Source: Balneola sp.
Lineage (GTDB): Bacteria; Bacteroidota; Rhodothermia; Balneolales; Balneolaceae
Assembly: GCA_002694685.1 (NCBI GenBank)
Contig: NZMW01000010.1
Location: forward strand, 554,517-618,516
DNA: 64,000 bases
Direction of reading: 5' to 3'
How positions within the stretch are numbered: position 1 is the first letter of the stretch; each line of letters opens with the position of its first letter. The notes beneath the pieces are model-generated. The model did not search any database, had not been told where the DNA came from, and worked only from the letters and a program-made list of their open reading frames with translations. A program made the position numbers and the translations under genes. This document shows, in pieces, positions 43,386-52,628 of this stretch.

Positions 43386-44285
43386 TTATTCTTCTTCATC
43401 ATTGCTGTCGTCAGCATCAGCTTTTGCTTCTGCCTTGTCAGCTTTTTTGTTGTCATCTTTCTTAGAAGACTTTTTCTTGCGACGAGAACGCAGCTTAGTT
43501 CCTTTAGCAGCGTCTTTAACATCAACATCGTCGTCTTTCTTCTCACTTTTAGCATCAGCAGCAGCTTGTTCCATCACGTCGTCTTCTTGCTGTGCTTCGC
43601 GTTCAGCTGAACCTTCAATAATAGCGTCAGCAACCTGAGTAGCTACCAATTGGATCGTGCGCGCTGAATCATCATTACAAGGAACAATAAAGTCAGGAAC
43701 GTCTGGATCACTGTTGGTATCAACCATCGCAATAATAGGAATGTGAAGTTTGATAGCTTCCTTAACAGCGAGGTGCTCTTTAATAATATCAACAACAAAA
43801 ATAGCACCGGGCAGGCGACCCATGTTTTTAATACCGCCAAGGGTATCATTAAGTTTGTCTTGCTCACGCTGAAGCATCAAACCTTCTTTCTTAGTCAATT
43901 CTTCGAACGTACCGTCTGTTTTCATGCGCTCAATTTCTTCCATACGAGAAATACTTTTGCGAACAGTACTGAAGTTAGTCAACATACCACCTAACCAGCG
44001 GTGCGTAATGTGTGGCATTCCACAGCGTAACGCTTCGGTTTTGATGATTTCTGTAGATTGCTTCTTAGTACCTACAAAAAGAATAGTTTTGCCAGCACGA
44101 GAAAGTTTTTGGATCTCATCGAGGGCTTCTTGTAAATATGATTGTGTTTTCTTCAGGTCAATGACGTGAATCCCGTTGCGTTGCATGAAGATGAAGTCCT
44201 TCATTTTTGGATTCCATCGTCGGGTAAGGTGACCGAAGTGAGCGCCTGACTTTAGCAGGTCTTGTATAGATGCAGCTTTTGGCAT
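43386..44285 (-). CDS. rpsB: 30S ribosomal protein S2 with long charged tail
   Basis: 299 residues. The first about 225 are ordinary S2 (LLKSGAHFGHLTRRWNPKM, GTKKQSTEIIKTEALRCGMPHITHRWLGGMLTNFSTV, PGAIFVVDIIKEHLAVKEA). The remaining about 75 form an alternating acidic/basic low-complexity tail (e.g. SEKKDDDVDVKD, KLRSRRKKKSSKKDDNKK, then a final acidic run). E. coli S2 is 241 residues. The tail is a lineage-specific extension, seen also in related Bacteroidota, and probably disordered. It leads the rpsB-tsf unit. Confidence 0.95.
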   Translation of the reverse strand: MPKAASIQDLLKSGAHFGHLTRRWNPKMKDFIFMQRNGIHVIDLKKTQSYLQEALDEIQKLSRAGKTILFVGTKKQSTEIIKTEALRCGMPHITHRWLGGMLTNFSTVRKSISRMEEIERMKTDGTFEELTKKEGLMLQREQDKLNDTLGGIKNMGRLPGAIFVVDIIKEHLAVKEAIKLHIPIIAMVDTNSDPDVPDFIVPCNDDSARTIQLVATQVADAIIEGSAEREAQQEDDVMEQAAADAKSEKKDDDVDVKDAAKGTKLRSRRKKKSSKKDDNKKADKAEAKADADDSNDEEE

Positions 44286-44423
44286 TGTATTAAGTATGTA
44301 AGTTTAGGTTAATCCTCTGTGCGGGTCATTCCCGAACGTCAATCTCAGGTCAAGCCTGAGACACCAAACGCAGGGTCGCCACACATGTGTGATTGTGTTT
44401 TGAAAAAATTGGTTGCGTAAATA
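44286..44423 (-). promoter_or_regulatory. rpsB leader region with hairpin
   Basis: The 138-nt space between rpsI and rpsB holds a stem TCTCAGG (44343-44349)/CCTGAGA (44355-44361) with loop TCAAG. Ribosomal leader regulation of rpsB-tsf is known in other bacteria, so this may be an autoregulatory site, though the stem is also similar to dispersed intergenic hairpins. No clear promoter was found. Confidence 0.35.
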
Positions 44424-44810
44424 TTAACGCTTAGAGAACTGGAATTTCTTACGAGCTTTAGGCTGACCGTATTTTTTACGCTCTACCATTCTGTCATCTC
44501 GGGTAAGAAGTCCATGTCCTTTAAGAACATCATGCATGTCTTCATTCTCTCCATCCAAAGCACGAGCAAGTGCGTGAGATATGGCGCCGGCTTGTCCGGT
44601 ACTTCCACCACCACGAACAGTGATTTTAATGTCGTACTTGCCTTCCGTTTCAGTAACACTCATTGCATGCAGAGCGATGTTACGTCGGGCTTTAACTGGA
44701 AAATATTCTTCGATAGGTTTGTGATTGACGATAATCTCGCCTTTACCCGGCTGGATGTATAATCTAGCCGTTGCTGTTTTTCGTCGTCCTATGTAATTCG
44801 CTTGTGCCAT
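44424..44810 (-). CDS. rpsI: 30S ribosomal protein S9
   Basis: 128 residues: IGRRKTATARLYIQPGKGEIIVN at the N-terminus, GGGSTGQAGAISHALARAL in the middle, and the basic C-terminal tail ending KFQFSKR that reaches the P-site tRNA. It starts 6 nt after rplM, the universal rplM-rpsI operon. Confidence 0.97.
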   Translation of the reverse strand: MAQANYIGRRKTATARLYIQPGKGEIIVNHKPIEEYFPVKARRNIALHAMSVTETEGKYDIKITVRGGGSTGQAGAISHALARALDGENEDMHDVLKGHGLLTRDDRMVERKKYGQPKARKKFQFSKR

Positions 44811-44816
44811 TATTGA

Positions 44817-45260
44817 TTAAAGCTCAATGATTTCAGGTTCTTGTGCAGTATGCGGATGTACAGGTCCGGCATACACTCTCAAGTTAGTGGCAATCTTGTT
44901 GCCTAACTTTGTTTTGGGAAGCATGCCTTTAACAGCAGTAGTAACTAAAGATGTTGGATCTTTCTCCATCATCTCTTCAGCTGTTTCAAATCTTTCACCA
45001 CCTGGGTAGAATGTGTGACGGAAGTACGTTTTGTCCGTCATTTTCTTACCAGTCAGTTTCACTTTTTCCGCATTGATAACGATTACGTTATCACCGGTAT
45101 CCATGTGAGGAGTGAAAGTTGGCTTTGTTTTGCCTCTCAATATTTTTGCTACTTCGCTACTCAGGCGACCCAGAGGCTGATCTTCAGCATCAATGAGTAC
45201 CCATTTTTTTTCAATGTCGCTGGGTTTAGCTGAGTATGTCTTAAAACTTAATGTGTCCAC
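44817..45260 (-). CDS. rplM: 50S ribosomal protein L13
   Basis: 147 residues. WVLIDAEDQPLGRLSSEVAKILRGKTKPTFTPHMDTGDNVIVINAEKV and GMLPKTKLG are L13 signatures. Translation starts at GTG (45260): the frame upstream has no ATG close by and the family N-terminus begins here. First gene of the rplM-rpsI pair. The region 45261-45519 upstream is divergent with acnA and holds no recognisable promoter on the minus strand. Confidence 0.95.
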   Translation of the reverse strand: MDTLSFKTYSAKPSDIEKKWVLIDAEDQPLGRLSSEVAKILRGKTKPTFTPHMDTGDNVIVINAEKVKLTGKKMTDKTYFRHTFYPGGERFETAEEMMEKDPTSLVTTAVKGMLPKTKLGNKIATNLRVYAGPVHPHTAQEPEIIEL

Positions 45261-45476
45261 GATTAAACTCTTTTATTTCGTCAAATTGGAAAGTCGAATA
45301 AGATAGAAGTTATTCTGGTAGATATCAATAGCAGAAGGGTAGAAAGTTCCACTATTCTCAGATTGGCCAATGGATTTAATCAGCGTTAACTTTTGTATTA
45401 ATATTAAATCCTATTAAATAGGCAGCTCCAATTCTATTTATAGTGACAAGATAAAGACAAAGCGCCAAAAGATTTG

Positions 45477-45484
45477 TACCTTTG
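45477..45484 (+). promoter_or_regulatory. possible acnA -7 promoter element
   Basis: TACCTTTG is a perfect TAnnTTTG match, 35 nt before the acnA start. No TTTG is present 19-20 nt upstream, so the promoter is incomplete or activator-dependent. Confidence 0.35.
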
Positions 45485-45519
45485 GGCGTAGAAGAAGGAA
45501 AATCTAAATTGAGTATAAA

Positions 45520-48231
45520 ATGAGCGACAAACTGAAAGAAACCAGAGTTGAATTTGAAACCGGTTCGGGAAAGGCCTATCTGCATAGTCTTCCAAAACTA
45601 AAAGAGCTGGGTTATGATAAAGTTGATAAACTACCATTCTCAGTAAAGATATTGTTGGAAGCGGTACTGCGAGAATTTGATGGATATGCAGTAACTGAAA
45701 AAGATATTGAGGCATTGGCTAACTATAATGCCAAAGACCCGCAGGGAGAAATTCCTTTTAAACCATCCCGTGTTGTCCTTCAGGATTTCACCGGAGTTCC
45801 TGCAGTGGTTGATTTAGCTGCACTCCGATCTGCGATGGAACGAATGGGTGGGGAAGCAACCGATATCAACCCCCAAGTTCCTGTAGATTTAGTAATTGAT
45901 CACTCCGTTCAGGTTGATATGTTCGGTAACGATGCCGCACTCGAGTTCAACGTTGAGAAAGAGATGGAACGTAACAATGAACGTTACGAATTCCTGAAAT
46001 GGGGTAAAGAAGCTTTTGATAATTTCCGTGTAGTACCTCCGGGTCGTGGAATTGTTCACCAGGTAAATCTTGAGTATTTAGGTCGCGGAGTTTTCACCCG
46101 TAAAGAAGAAGACGGTTCCACAACAGCTTATCCTGATACATTGGTGGGAACTGATTCCCACACCACGATGATTAACGGACTCGGCATTCTTGGCTGGGGT
46201 GTTGGTGGTATTGAAGCGGAAGCTGCCATGTTGGGGCAACCGATTTCAATGTTAGTTCCTGAAGTAACCGGAATGAAATTAACCGGGAAACTTCGTGAAG
46301 GTGTCACTGCAACTGACCTTACCCTTACTGTTACACAAATGCTACGTGAGCACGGCGTAGTAGGTAAGTTTGTTGAATTTTATGGAGACGGACTCAGTAA
46401 CATGAGCCTTCCTGACAGAGCTACTATTGCAAACATGGCTCCCGAATATGGAGCAACAATGGGCTTCTTTCCTATTGATAAAGAATCTCTCCGGTATATG
46501 AGAAGAACCGGACGTTCAGAAGAACTTGTACAATTGGTTGAAAACTATACCAAAGCGCAGGGACTTTTCAGAACCGATGATACTCCGGATCCGGAATTTT
46601 CTTCAACGCTCGAATTAGATTTAAGCACGGTAGAAACATCGCTTGCCGGGCCAAAACTACCGCATGACCGTATTACACTCGGTAATATGAAGAAAGCATT
46701 TGAAAATTCATTGACCAGTGATAATCCTACTATGGGATTCAATCTGGCTCAGGAAAAACTAGCTAATAAAGGCCTGTACAAAAACGGGCAAGAGATTGAG
46801 ATGAAGCACGGTGACGTTGTTATCGCTGCCATCACCTCTTGTACCAACACTTCCAACCCAAGCGTAATGCTGGGAGCCGGAATTGTAGCGAAGAAGGCCG
46901 TCGAAAGAGGACTCAAAGTTCCCGCTTATGTGAAAACATCACTTGCTCCGGGTTCTCGTGTAGTAACCGAATATCTTAAAGAAGCTGGTCTTACAGAATA
47001 TATGGACAAGCTTGGCTTTAACCTGGTAGGGTACGGATGCACAACGTGTATCGGTAACTCCGGTCCATTGCCAGAGGCTGTTGAAAGGGCTATTAAAGAA
47101 GGAGACCTGATTGCTGCCGGTGTTTTATCCGGGAATCGTAACTTTGAAGGACGAATTCACCCTTGGGTGAAAGCGAACTATTTGGCTTCTCCTCCACTAA
47201 TTGTTGCCTATGCACTGGCTGGTAGTGTAGACATTGATCTTGCTACGGAGCCTTTGGGTAAAGACAAAGATGGAAAAGATGTTTATCTAAAAGAAATCTG
47301 GCCTACAACAGCTGAAATTGCTGAGCACTTAGATGCTGCTATCCGTCCAGAGCTTTTTGATAAGATGTATGGTGATATTTTTGAATCGCCAACTTGGGAA
47401 GAAATTCCGGTTTCAGGTGGAGACCTGTTCGACTGGAGTGATGAATCAACATACATTCAGGAGCCGCCATTCTTTATGGGAATGTCAGAAGAGCCTGAGC
47501 CGATCAAACCAATTAAAGGAGCAAGAGCTCTTGTTAAGGTTGGGGATTCTATCACTACTGATCACATTTCTCCTGCAGGTAATATTGCAGAAGACTCACC
47601 GGCAGGTAAGTATCTGAAAGACCATGATGTGGAGAAGAAGGACTTCAACTCTTATGGTTCCCGACGTGGTAATGATCGCGTAATGACACGTGGTACTTTT
47701 GCCAACGTTCGCTTCAAAAACCAACTTGCCCCAGGCAAAGAAGGTGGCTATACCAAGTATTTCCCTGATGATGAAATCACGACTATTTATGATGCATCTC
47801 TGAAATACAAAGAATCCAATACACCATTAGTAGCCTTAGCCGGCAAGCAGTATGGAACGGGTTCATCTCGTGACTGGGCTGCCAAAGGTACCGCACTCTT
47901 AGGTATTGAAACGGTAATTGCGACTTCTTACGAGCGTATTCACCGTTCTAACCTTATCCAAATGGGTGTACTTCCACTTCAGTTTAAAGAAGGTGAAAGT
48001 GCAGATACACTTGGATTGGACGGATCAGAAACATTTGACATCCACGTGGATGATGATGTGGAAGCTCGTGGCGAAATAAAAGTCACAGCCACTAAAACCG
48101 GTGGTGAGGTAATTGAGTTTATGACTGATTGCCGAATCGATACCCCGGTTGAAGTTGATTACTACCGAAATGGTGGAATCTTGCACACAGTACTGCTCGA
48201 TTACTTGAAAAAAAGTAAAGAACAGAATTGA
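45520..48231 (+). CDS. acnA: aconitate hydratase A
   Basis: 903 residues, AcnA/IRP1 type. The three 4Fe-4S cysteines are in [18 protein letters not shown] (one) and [17 protein letters not shown] (two). Further: [46 protein letters not shown], and the swivel domain with [19 protein letters not shown] and [16 protein letters not shown]. It interconverts citrate and isocitrate in the TCA cycle. Monocistronic, ended by a clear terminator. Confidence 0.97.
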   Translation: MSDKLKETRVEFETGSGKAYLHSLPKLKELGYDKVDKLPFSVKILLEAVLREFDGYAVTEKDIEALANYNAKDPQGEIPFKPSRVVLQDFTGVPAVVDLAALRSAMERMGGEATDINPQVPVDLVIDHSVQVDMFGNDAALEFNVEKEMERNNERYEFLKWGKEAFDNFRVVPPGRGIVHQVNLEYLGRGVFTRKEEDGSTTAYPDTLVGTDSHTTMINGLGILGWGVGGIEAEAAMLGQPISMLVPEVTGMKLTGKLREGVTATDLTLTVTQMLREHGVVGKFVEFYGDGLSNMSLPDRATIANMAPEYGATMGFFPIDKESLRYMRRTGRSEELVQLVENYTKAQGLFRTDDTPDPEFSSTLELDLSTVETSLAGPKLPHDRITLGNMKKAFENSLTSDNPTMGFNLAQEKLANKGLYKNGQEIEMKHGDVVIAAITSCTNTSNPSVMLGAGIVAKKAVERGLKVPAYVKTSLAPGSRVVTEYLKEAGLTEYMDKLGFNLVGYGCTTCIGNSGPLPEAVERAIKEGDLIAAGVLSGNRNFEGRIHPWVKANYLASPPLIVAYALAGSVDIDLATEPLGKDKDGKDVYLKEIWPTTAEIAEHLDAAIRPELFDKMYGDIFESPTWEEIPVSGGDLFDWSDESTYIQEPPFFMGMSEEPEPIKPIKGARALVKVGDSITTDHISPAGNIAEDSPAGKYLKDHDVEKKDFNSYGSRRGNDRVMTRGTFANVRFKNQLAPGKEGGYTKYFPDDEITTIYDASLKYKESNTPLVALAGKQYGTGSSRDWAAKGTALLGIETVIATSYERIHRSNLIQMGVLPLQFKEGESADTLGLDGSETFDIHVDDDVEARGEIKVTATKTGGEVIEFMTDCRIDTPVEVDYYRNGGILHTVLLDYLKKSKEQN

Positions 48232-48296
48232 TTTAGCAACATACTTCAACTGAAAAAGGCTATTACCTTTTTCTACGGTTGGTAAAATGTAATTTC

Positions 48297-48326
48297 AAAA
48301 GCACAGATTTTTTAATCTGTGCTTTT
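48297..48326 (+). terminator. acnA terminator
   Basis: Stem AAAAGCACAGATT (48297-48309), loop TTTT, AATCTGTGCTTTT (48314-48326), and the T run continues to 48327. The 48232-48448 gap also holds an AT-rich tract before the next gene. Confidence 0.85.
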
Positions 48327-48448
48327 TTATTGTGCACTACAATTACTACATTTTGCCAAATTGGAGGGGTCCAGAATTTTTTTAATAATTAAAAAAGGTA
48401 CACGTTAGCACCATTTCGGGTAATCCTATCAAAGATCGAAATAAAAAA

Positions 48449-49594
48449 ATGGCCGAGGAAAATGTAGAGACTTTCGGGTATGAAAGACTTCTGCTTCATG
48501 TTGTAGATGGTATAAATAGAACCTTACAACTCAAGGAAGTTTTGCGCAAGTGTATGGAGGCAGCCAAGGTTGTGATGAATTCTGAGGCTAGCTCACTAAT
48601 GCTTCTCGATGAATCGACCGGAGATTTAAACGTCAGTATTCCTACCGGTCCGGTTAAAGATGAAATTATGGGTATGAGAGTGCCTAAAAGCAAAGGAATT
48701 GGCGGTTGGGTAATCTCTTATAATCAACCCTTCATTTCTAATGATGTAGTTGAAAGTGATATTTTTTGGAAGGATTTGTCAACCGGTTTTACCACACGAA
48801 ATATTATTTGTGTTCCTTTGCAGGATAGCAAGGGTAATGCATTCGGTGTTCTTCAGGCTATCAACAAAAAAGGAGGGAAGTCGTTTGAAAATGAAGATGT
48901 CCCTGTGTTTGAGTCACTAGCTTTGCATGTTTCTTCCGCTATTGAACGTTCAAAAAGGTACGATGAGATTGAGGAAAAGCTGAAAGAAAGGGATATGCAA
49001 ATGATGGAGATTCACCATCGGCTGAAAAATAACCTGTCGATGATATGTGGACTTCTCGAATTTGATCTTCGTGATGTAAAGGATGAAAAGTATCGCGACT
49101 TATTGAGTTCTACGAATTCAAGAATTCGGTCAGTAGCAGAAGCTCATTCACTGTTATATGATCAGCGCGATTCAGAAAAGTTAGAACTATCCCGATATCT
49201 GACAGCAATTGCCCAAAATGTGGAAAAGGTTTTTGACACATCTGAAAAAGACATCAGACTGAATATACAGTTGGAAGAGATTACTCTTGACCCAAACCGA
49301 AGCATGTTATGCGGACTTATACTAAACGAGCTTTTAATTAATGCTTATAAACATGCATTCACCAAGAAAAATACTGGTGAAATAGTAATCAGCTTAAAGA
49401 AAACGAGCAAAGACAAGATTGCACTTATCGTAACTGACGATGGAATTGGGTTTAGTGAAGAATCTGACGATAAAAATAATCGTCCACATGGAAAGCTTAT
49501 TATTGAGTCTCTGGTTAGTAAGCTTGAGGGCACAATCAGGTATAACAAAAATGCAGAAATTGGTTCAACCTGTTTCTTATCGTTTCCAGTTTAA
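48449..49594 (+). CDS. GAF-domain HisKA_2-type sensor histidine kinase
   Basis: 381 residues, soluble. A GAF domain (about 15-170: ASSLMLLDESTGDLNVSI, GIGGWVISYNQPFISNDV, ICVPLQDSKGNAFGVLQAINKKGG) is followed by a coiled-coil and the H-box MMEIHHRLKNNLSMICGLLEFDLRD, then a HATPase domain with LILNELLINAYKHAF, VTDDGIGFSEES and a GSTCFLSF end. It senses a small molecule or redox state through GAF. No response regulator is nearby. Its last 4 nt overlap the convergent FAD hydroxylase gene end. Confidence 0.88.
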   Translation: MAEENVETFGYERLLLHVVDGINRTLQLKEVLRKCMEAAKVVMNSEASSLMLLDESTGDLNVSIPTGPVKDEIMGMRVPKSKGIGGWVISYNQPFISNDVVESDIFWKDLSTGFTTRNIICVPLQDSKGNAFGVLQAINKKGGKSFENEDVPVFESLALHVSSAIERSKRYDEIEEKLKERDMQMMEIHHRLKNNLSMICGLLEFDLRDVKDEKYRDLLSSTNSRIRSVAEAHSLLYDQRDSEKLELSRYLTAIAQNVEKVFDTSEKDIRLNIQLEEITLDPNRSMLCGLILNELLINAYKHAFTKKNTGEIVISLKKTSKDKIALIVTDDGIGFSEESDDKNNRPHGKLIIESLVSKLEGTIRYNKNAEIGSTCFLSFPV

Positions 49595-50775
49595 ATCCAC
49601 CAGCTGCTCAGGCCACGCATAGTAAAGAGTTCAGCTACCTTAGTTTTAAAAGGTGAATGCAGCATTCCCTTTATAAATACATTCCTCAAAAACGGAAAGT
49701 TAGACTTTCTTCCAAGAGCCATATTGATTTCAGCCCGTTTCGCTACTTTCGAAGCGATTTTTCGCTGTTTTTTTGAATAAGACAGTAGCTTTTGGAAAGC
49801 GTATTCCGAAGATTTTGCCCCCCTATAATTCGTGATATCTTCGAGGGAGGTTGCTAACTCTTTGCAGTCAAGCCAGCCAAGATTCATTCCTTGACCTCCT
49901 ATGGGACTAACCACATGAGCAGCATCACCTGCAAGAACAACCCTGCCCTTGCAGAAATTTTCTGCCATAAAATGCTGAACACCAAAACTACTCAGCATCG
50001 TGCTTTTTATATTAGTGAGGTTATACCCAATTCTATTGCTGACTAATTCAGCTAATTGGAGTTGTGTTGGGTCAGAATGATAGTGGTCTGTTTTAACAAC
50101 CCAGCGGCGCATGCCATTTGGAAGCGGGAAACATTCGATGAGTCCATTTTTTAATAGGAAGACTGCAGCATCAGGCCCAAAATCAGTGGTGTCTTCAAAA
50201 TCACCCATAATATAGGTGTCATCATATCTTTTGCCGGAATAATGAATAGAAGCATGTTGGCGGACTGAGCTATTCTTACCGTCACAACCTATCAAAAAAG
50301 CACCTCTTAAACGTTGACTTGCTTGTTCATCTGTAGAATAAACCACCTCAATGTGGTCATCCATTTCATTCAAAAACTCGAATTCAGCCCCAAGAACAAG
50401 AGCCTGGTTATCAAGCTTATAAAGTTCTTTTCGTAGAATTTTTTCGGTGGTGAACTGGGGGCAAGCTAAGATGTAGTTGTGGGGTGGCGGGCAATCTTCA
50501 AAAGAAATTTCACCTAAGCTTTTATCTGCAGTTAAAGCGAGGCCTTTTTTAATTATTAAGCCTTCGCGTAAGAAAGGTTCGGTGATGCCAAGTTCATCAA
50601 AAAGCTCCAATGAAACAGGATGAATACCAAGTGAACGAGAATCAGGAACGGGCTCTTTACGCTTTTCCAAGACTCTGCATTTAATTCCCTTTTTCAGCAA
50701 ACTTATGGCAAGAAATAGTCCAACCGGGCCTCCTCCTACAATGACAACCGGTATGTCAGTTTTAGCTTTTTTCAT
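49591..50775 (-). CDS. FAD-dependent monooxygenase (SrsC-like)
   Basis: 394 residues of the UbiH/PHBH-like class A flavin hydroxylase family: N-terminal VVIVGGGPVGLFLAISLLKKG (dinucleotide-binding), LIGCDGKNSSVRQHA (DG motif), and GRVVLAGDAAHVVSPIGGQGMNLGWLD (GD motif). It hydroxylates aromatic rings using NAD(P)H and O2. In a gene order with a methyltransferase and type III PKS it plausibly oxidises an alkylresorcinol ring to a quinone. Its start overlaps the methyltransferase by 14 nt, so translation is coupled. Confidence 0.87.
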   Translation of the reverse strand: MKKAKTDIPVVIVGGGPVGLFLAISLLKKGIKCRVLEKRKEPVPDSRSLGIHPVSLELFDELGITEPFLREGLIIKKGLALTADKSLGEISFEDCPPPHNYILACPQFTTEKILRKELYKLDNQALVLGAEFEFLNEMDDHIEVVYSTDEQASQRLRGAFLIGCDGKNSSVRQHASIHYSGKRYDDTYIMGDFEDTTDFGPDAAVFLLKNGLIECFPLPNGMRRWVVKTDHYHSDPTQLQLAELVSNRIGYNLTNIKSTMLSSFGVQHFMAENFCKGRVVLAGDAAHVVSPIGGQGMNLGWLDCKELATSLEDITNYRGAKSSEYAFQKLLSYSKKQRKIASKVAKRAEINMALGRKSNFPFLRNVFIKGMLHSPFKTKVAELFTMRGLSSWWI

Positions 50776-51457
50776 AGGTCAGAAGTAATCGAAATGGGAA
50801 CATTTGCTTGACCTTCCAACCCTGAGGAGCACGTTTTAGTAGTTCACGGTAAGTGAAGCTTTTCTTAATTGAAGTGAGTCCATCTTCTGTAATAAACGAG
50901 CTTTTAAATATAAAAGGGGTAATCACTTTGAAAAGACCATATCCAATTGCGCTTCTCTCAATATCAGAGAAAATTATCTTTTTGGTAGCAAGCTTTCTGC
51001 TTTCTTTCAGAAGAGTGGGGATCTGGTTTTCAGAGAGGTGGTGCAGAACATGATTTGAAATCACAAAGTCATACTTCTCCTTATTCAACACCAGATCCGT
51101 GGAGGAACAGTGTTTCCAGTTAACAAGTCCTTCGGGATATATTTCCCGTACAAAATTAAAAGCTCTGATATCTGTATCAATCGCTGTGATATTTAGCTGA
51201 ATGCCATCTTTTTTAGCCCACTGAGCAAGTTTAATGGGGATATCACCACCACCAAAACCAATATCTAACAGTGAATAGATCCTATTTTCTGACATCTCGG
51301 GCAGCAGCTCTTTCTTATAAACCTTCTTCCATTTAGAAAGTAATGTGTTGATGAGCGGAAACTGCTCATAGGTGTTTTTTAACAAGATTCGGTTACAATT
51401 CTCCCGATCCATTTGCTCCACTAAGTCGGGCTGTCTCTGTGAAAGAAAGGTTGCCAT
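50762..51457 (-). CDS. SAM-dependent methyltransferase (SrsB-like)
   Basis: 231 residues, class I fold: SLLDIGFGGGDIPIKLAQWAKKDG is the SAM-binding motif I, AIDTDIRAFNFVREIYPEG motif with acidic tail, and KYDFVISNHVLHHLSENQIPTLLKESRKLA the motif before the helix. C-terminal FRLLLTYE. It probably O- or C-methylates the phenolic product of the PKS. It starts 2 nt after the PKS stop and overlaps the hydroxylase by 14 nt. Confidence 0.87.
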   Translation of the reverse strand: MATFLSQRQPDLVEQMDRENCNRILLKNTYEQFPLINTLLSKWKKVYKKELLPEMSENRIYSLLDIGFGGGDIPIKLAQWAKKDGIQLNITAIDTDIRAFNFVREIYPEGLVNWKHCSSTDLVLNKEKYDFVISNHVLHHLSENQIPTLLKESRKLATKKIIFSDIERSAIGYGLFKVITPFIFKSSFITEDGLTSIKKSFTYRELLKRAPQGWKVKQMFPFRLLLTYEKS

Positions 51458-51459
51458 GA

Positions 51460-52599
51460 CTACAAAGACTGGGGATGATGAACACTAAAAAGACCGCTTT
51501 CAATGGTTAGTCCGGGACCGAAAGCCATTGATAAAATGCGTTGTTCGGGCTGCAAATCAGACTGCATTAGTTTCTTTAGCACAAATAGTATAGTAGCGCT
51601 GCTCATATTTCCATATTCGGCAAGCACCTCGCGGGAAGCTGAAATTTGGTTTGGCTTCAACTCAAGATTGCTCTCAATTTTGTCAAGGATTGAGCGTCCG
51701 CCGGGGTGAAGGGCCCAATGGTTGATGTCATCATTCGTTATTCCGTATTCATGATAGAGCGGTTTGATAACGGTCTCCAGGTTTTCCTGTATGATATCTG
51801 GAACATAGGTCGATAATATCATGTCGAAGCCGGAATCACCGATGGTCCAGGCCATATCTTTTTCGCCTTTTGGGGCGAGAGAGGAAGCAAACTTGCTGAT
51901 TTCAAACGCTTGCTTCTTGGGCTGTTTTGAAGAGACAATCATCCCCCCGGCACCATCAGCAAAAACAGATCCGGAAAGTAGATTATCGACATCATTCTTG
52001 AATTGAAAATGCAGGGTACATAGTTCAGCACTAACGACTAATACCACAGCATCTGGATCAGAAATACAAAATGATTTAGCCATTTTCATAGCCGGAAAAG
52101 CGGCATAACAGCCCATAAAACCGACGTGAAAGCGTTCTGTAGAAGGTTTTAGTTTCAGGGCTTTTACGATTTCATAATCCGGGCCGGGAGCATAAAAACC
52201 GGTACAGGAAACGGTAATTACATGGGTAATTTCATTCGAAGAAATGTGTGGGTTATCAGCGAGAAGCTTTCGAGCCACATCTACAAACAGCTTTTTTGAT
52301 TCTTTCTCATAAACCTTGTTTCGGGCTGCTGTTCCGGGGTCACTTTTAACCTGTCCGTTGAAGAATAACTGCCCGTATTTGTTGGGTTCAAAATCTTGTA
52401 CTACAGAATGGCGTTTCTCAATTCCGGATTGAGTATAAATGCGGTGGATTATAGCTTCAGATTTCCGATCCGTGCCGATATGCTTCTTCATGACCTCGCG
52501 AATATGCTGCTGATCACTGAAAAATGGGGGAACCGAAGTCGCTATGTCATGAATGAAAACGGGCATGCAGAAGGATAACAATTTGCGTGTGTTATCCAA
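51460..52599 (-). CDS. type III polyketide synthase (alkylresorcinol/alkylpyrone synthase-like)
   Basis: 379 residues from ATG 52599 (preceded by AAAAGG), or 368 from ATG 52566 (MPVFIHDI), the more typical family start. The Cys-His-Asn triad is intact: C164 in VGFMGCYAAFPAM, H298 in WALHPGGRSILDKIE and N331 in YGNMSSATILFVLK (11 lower from the second start), with the closing SMAFGPGLTIES loop. Such enzymes extend fatty acyl thioesters with malonyl-CoA to give alkylresorcinols or alkylpyrones. Stop to next gene: 2 nt. Order MATE, PKS, methyltransferase, hydroxylase resembles an srsABC-type phenolic lipid operon. Confidence 0.9.
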   Translation of the reverse strand: MDNTRKLLSFCMPVFIHDIATSVPPFFSDQQHIREVMKKHIGTDRKSEAIIHRIYTQSGIEKRHSVVQDFEPNKYGQLFFNGQVKSDPGTAARNKVYEKESKKLFVDVARKLLADNPHISSNEITHVITVSCTGFYAPGPDYEIVKALKLKPSTERFHVGFMGCYAAFPAMKMAKSFCISDPDAVVLVVSAELCTLHFQFKNDVDNLLSGSVFADGAGGMIVSSKQPKKQAFEISKFASSLAPKGEKDMAWTIGDSGFDMILSTYVPDIIQENLETVIKPLYHEYGITNDDINHWALHPGGRSILDKIESNLELKPNQISASREVLAEYGNMSSATILFVLKKLMQSDLQPEQRILSMAFGPGLTIESGLFSVHHPQSL

Positions 52600-52628
52600 A
52601 CCTTTTGGGGGCAGGCTTCATTCAAATC

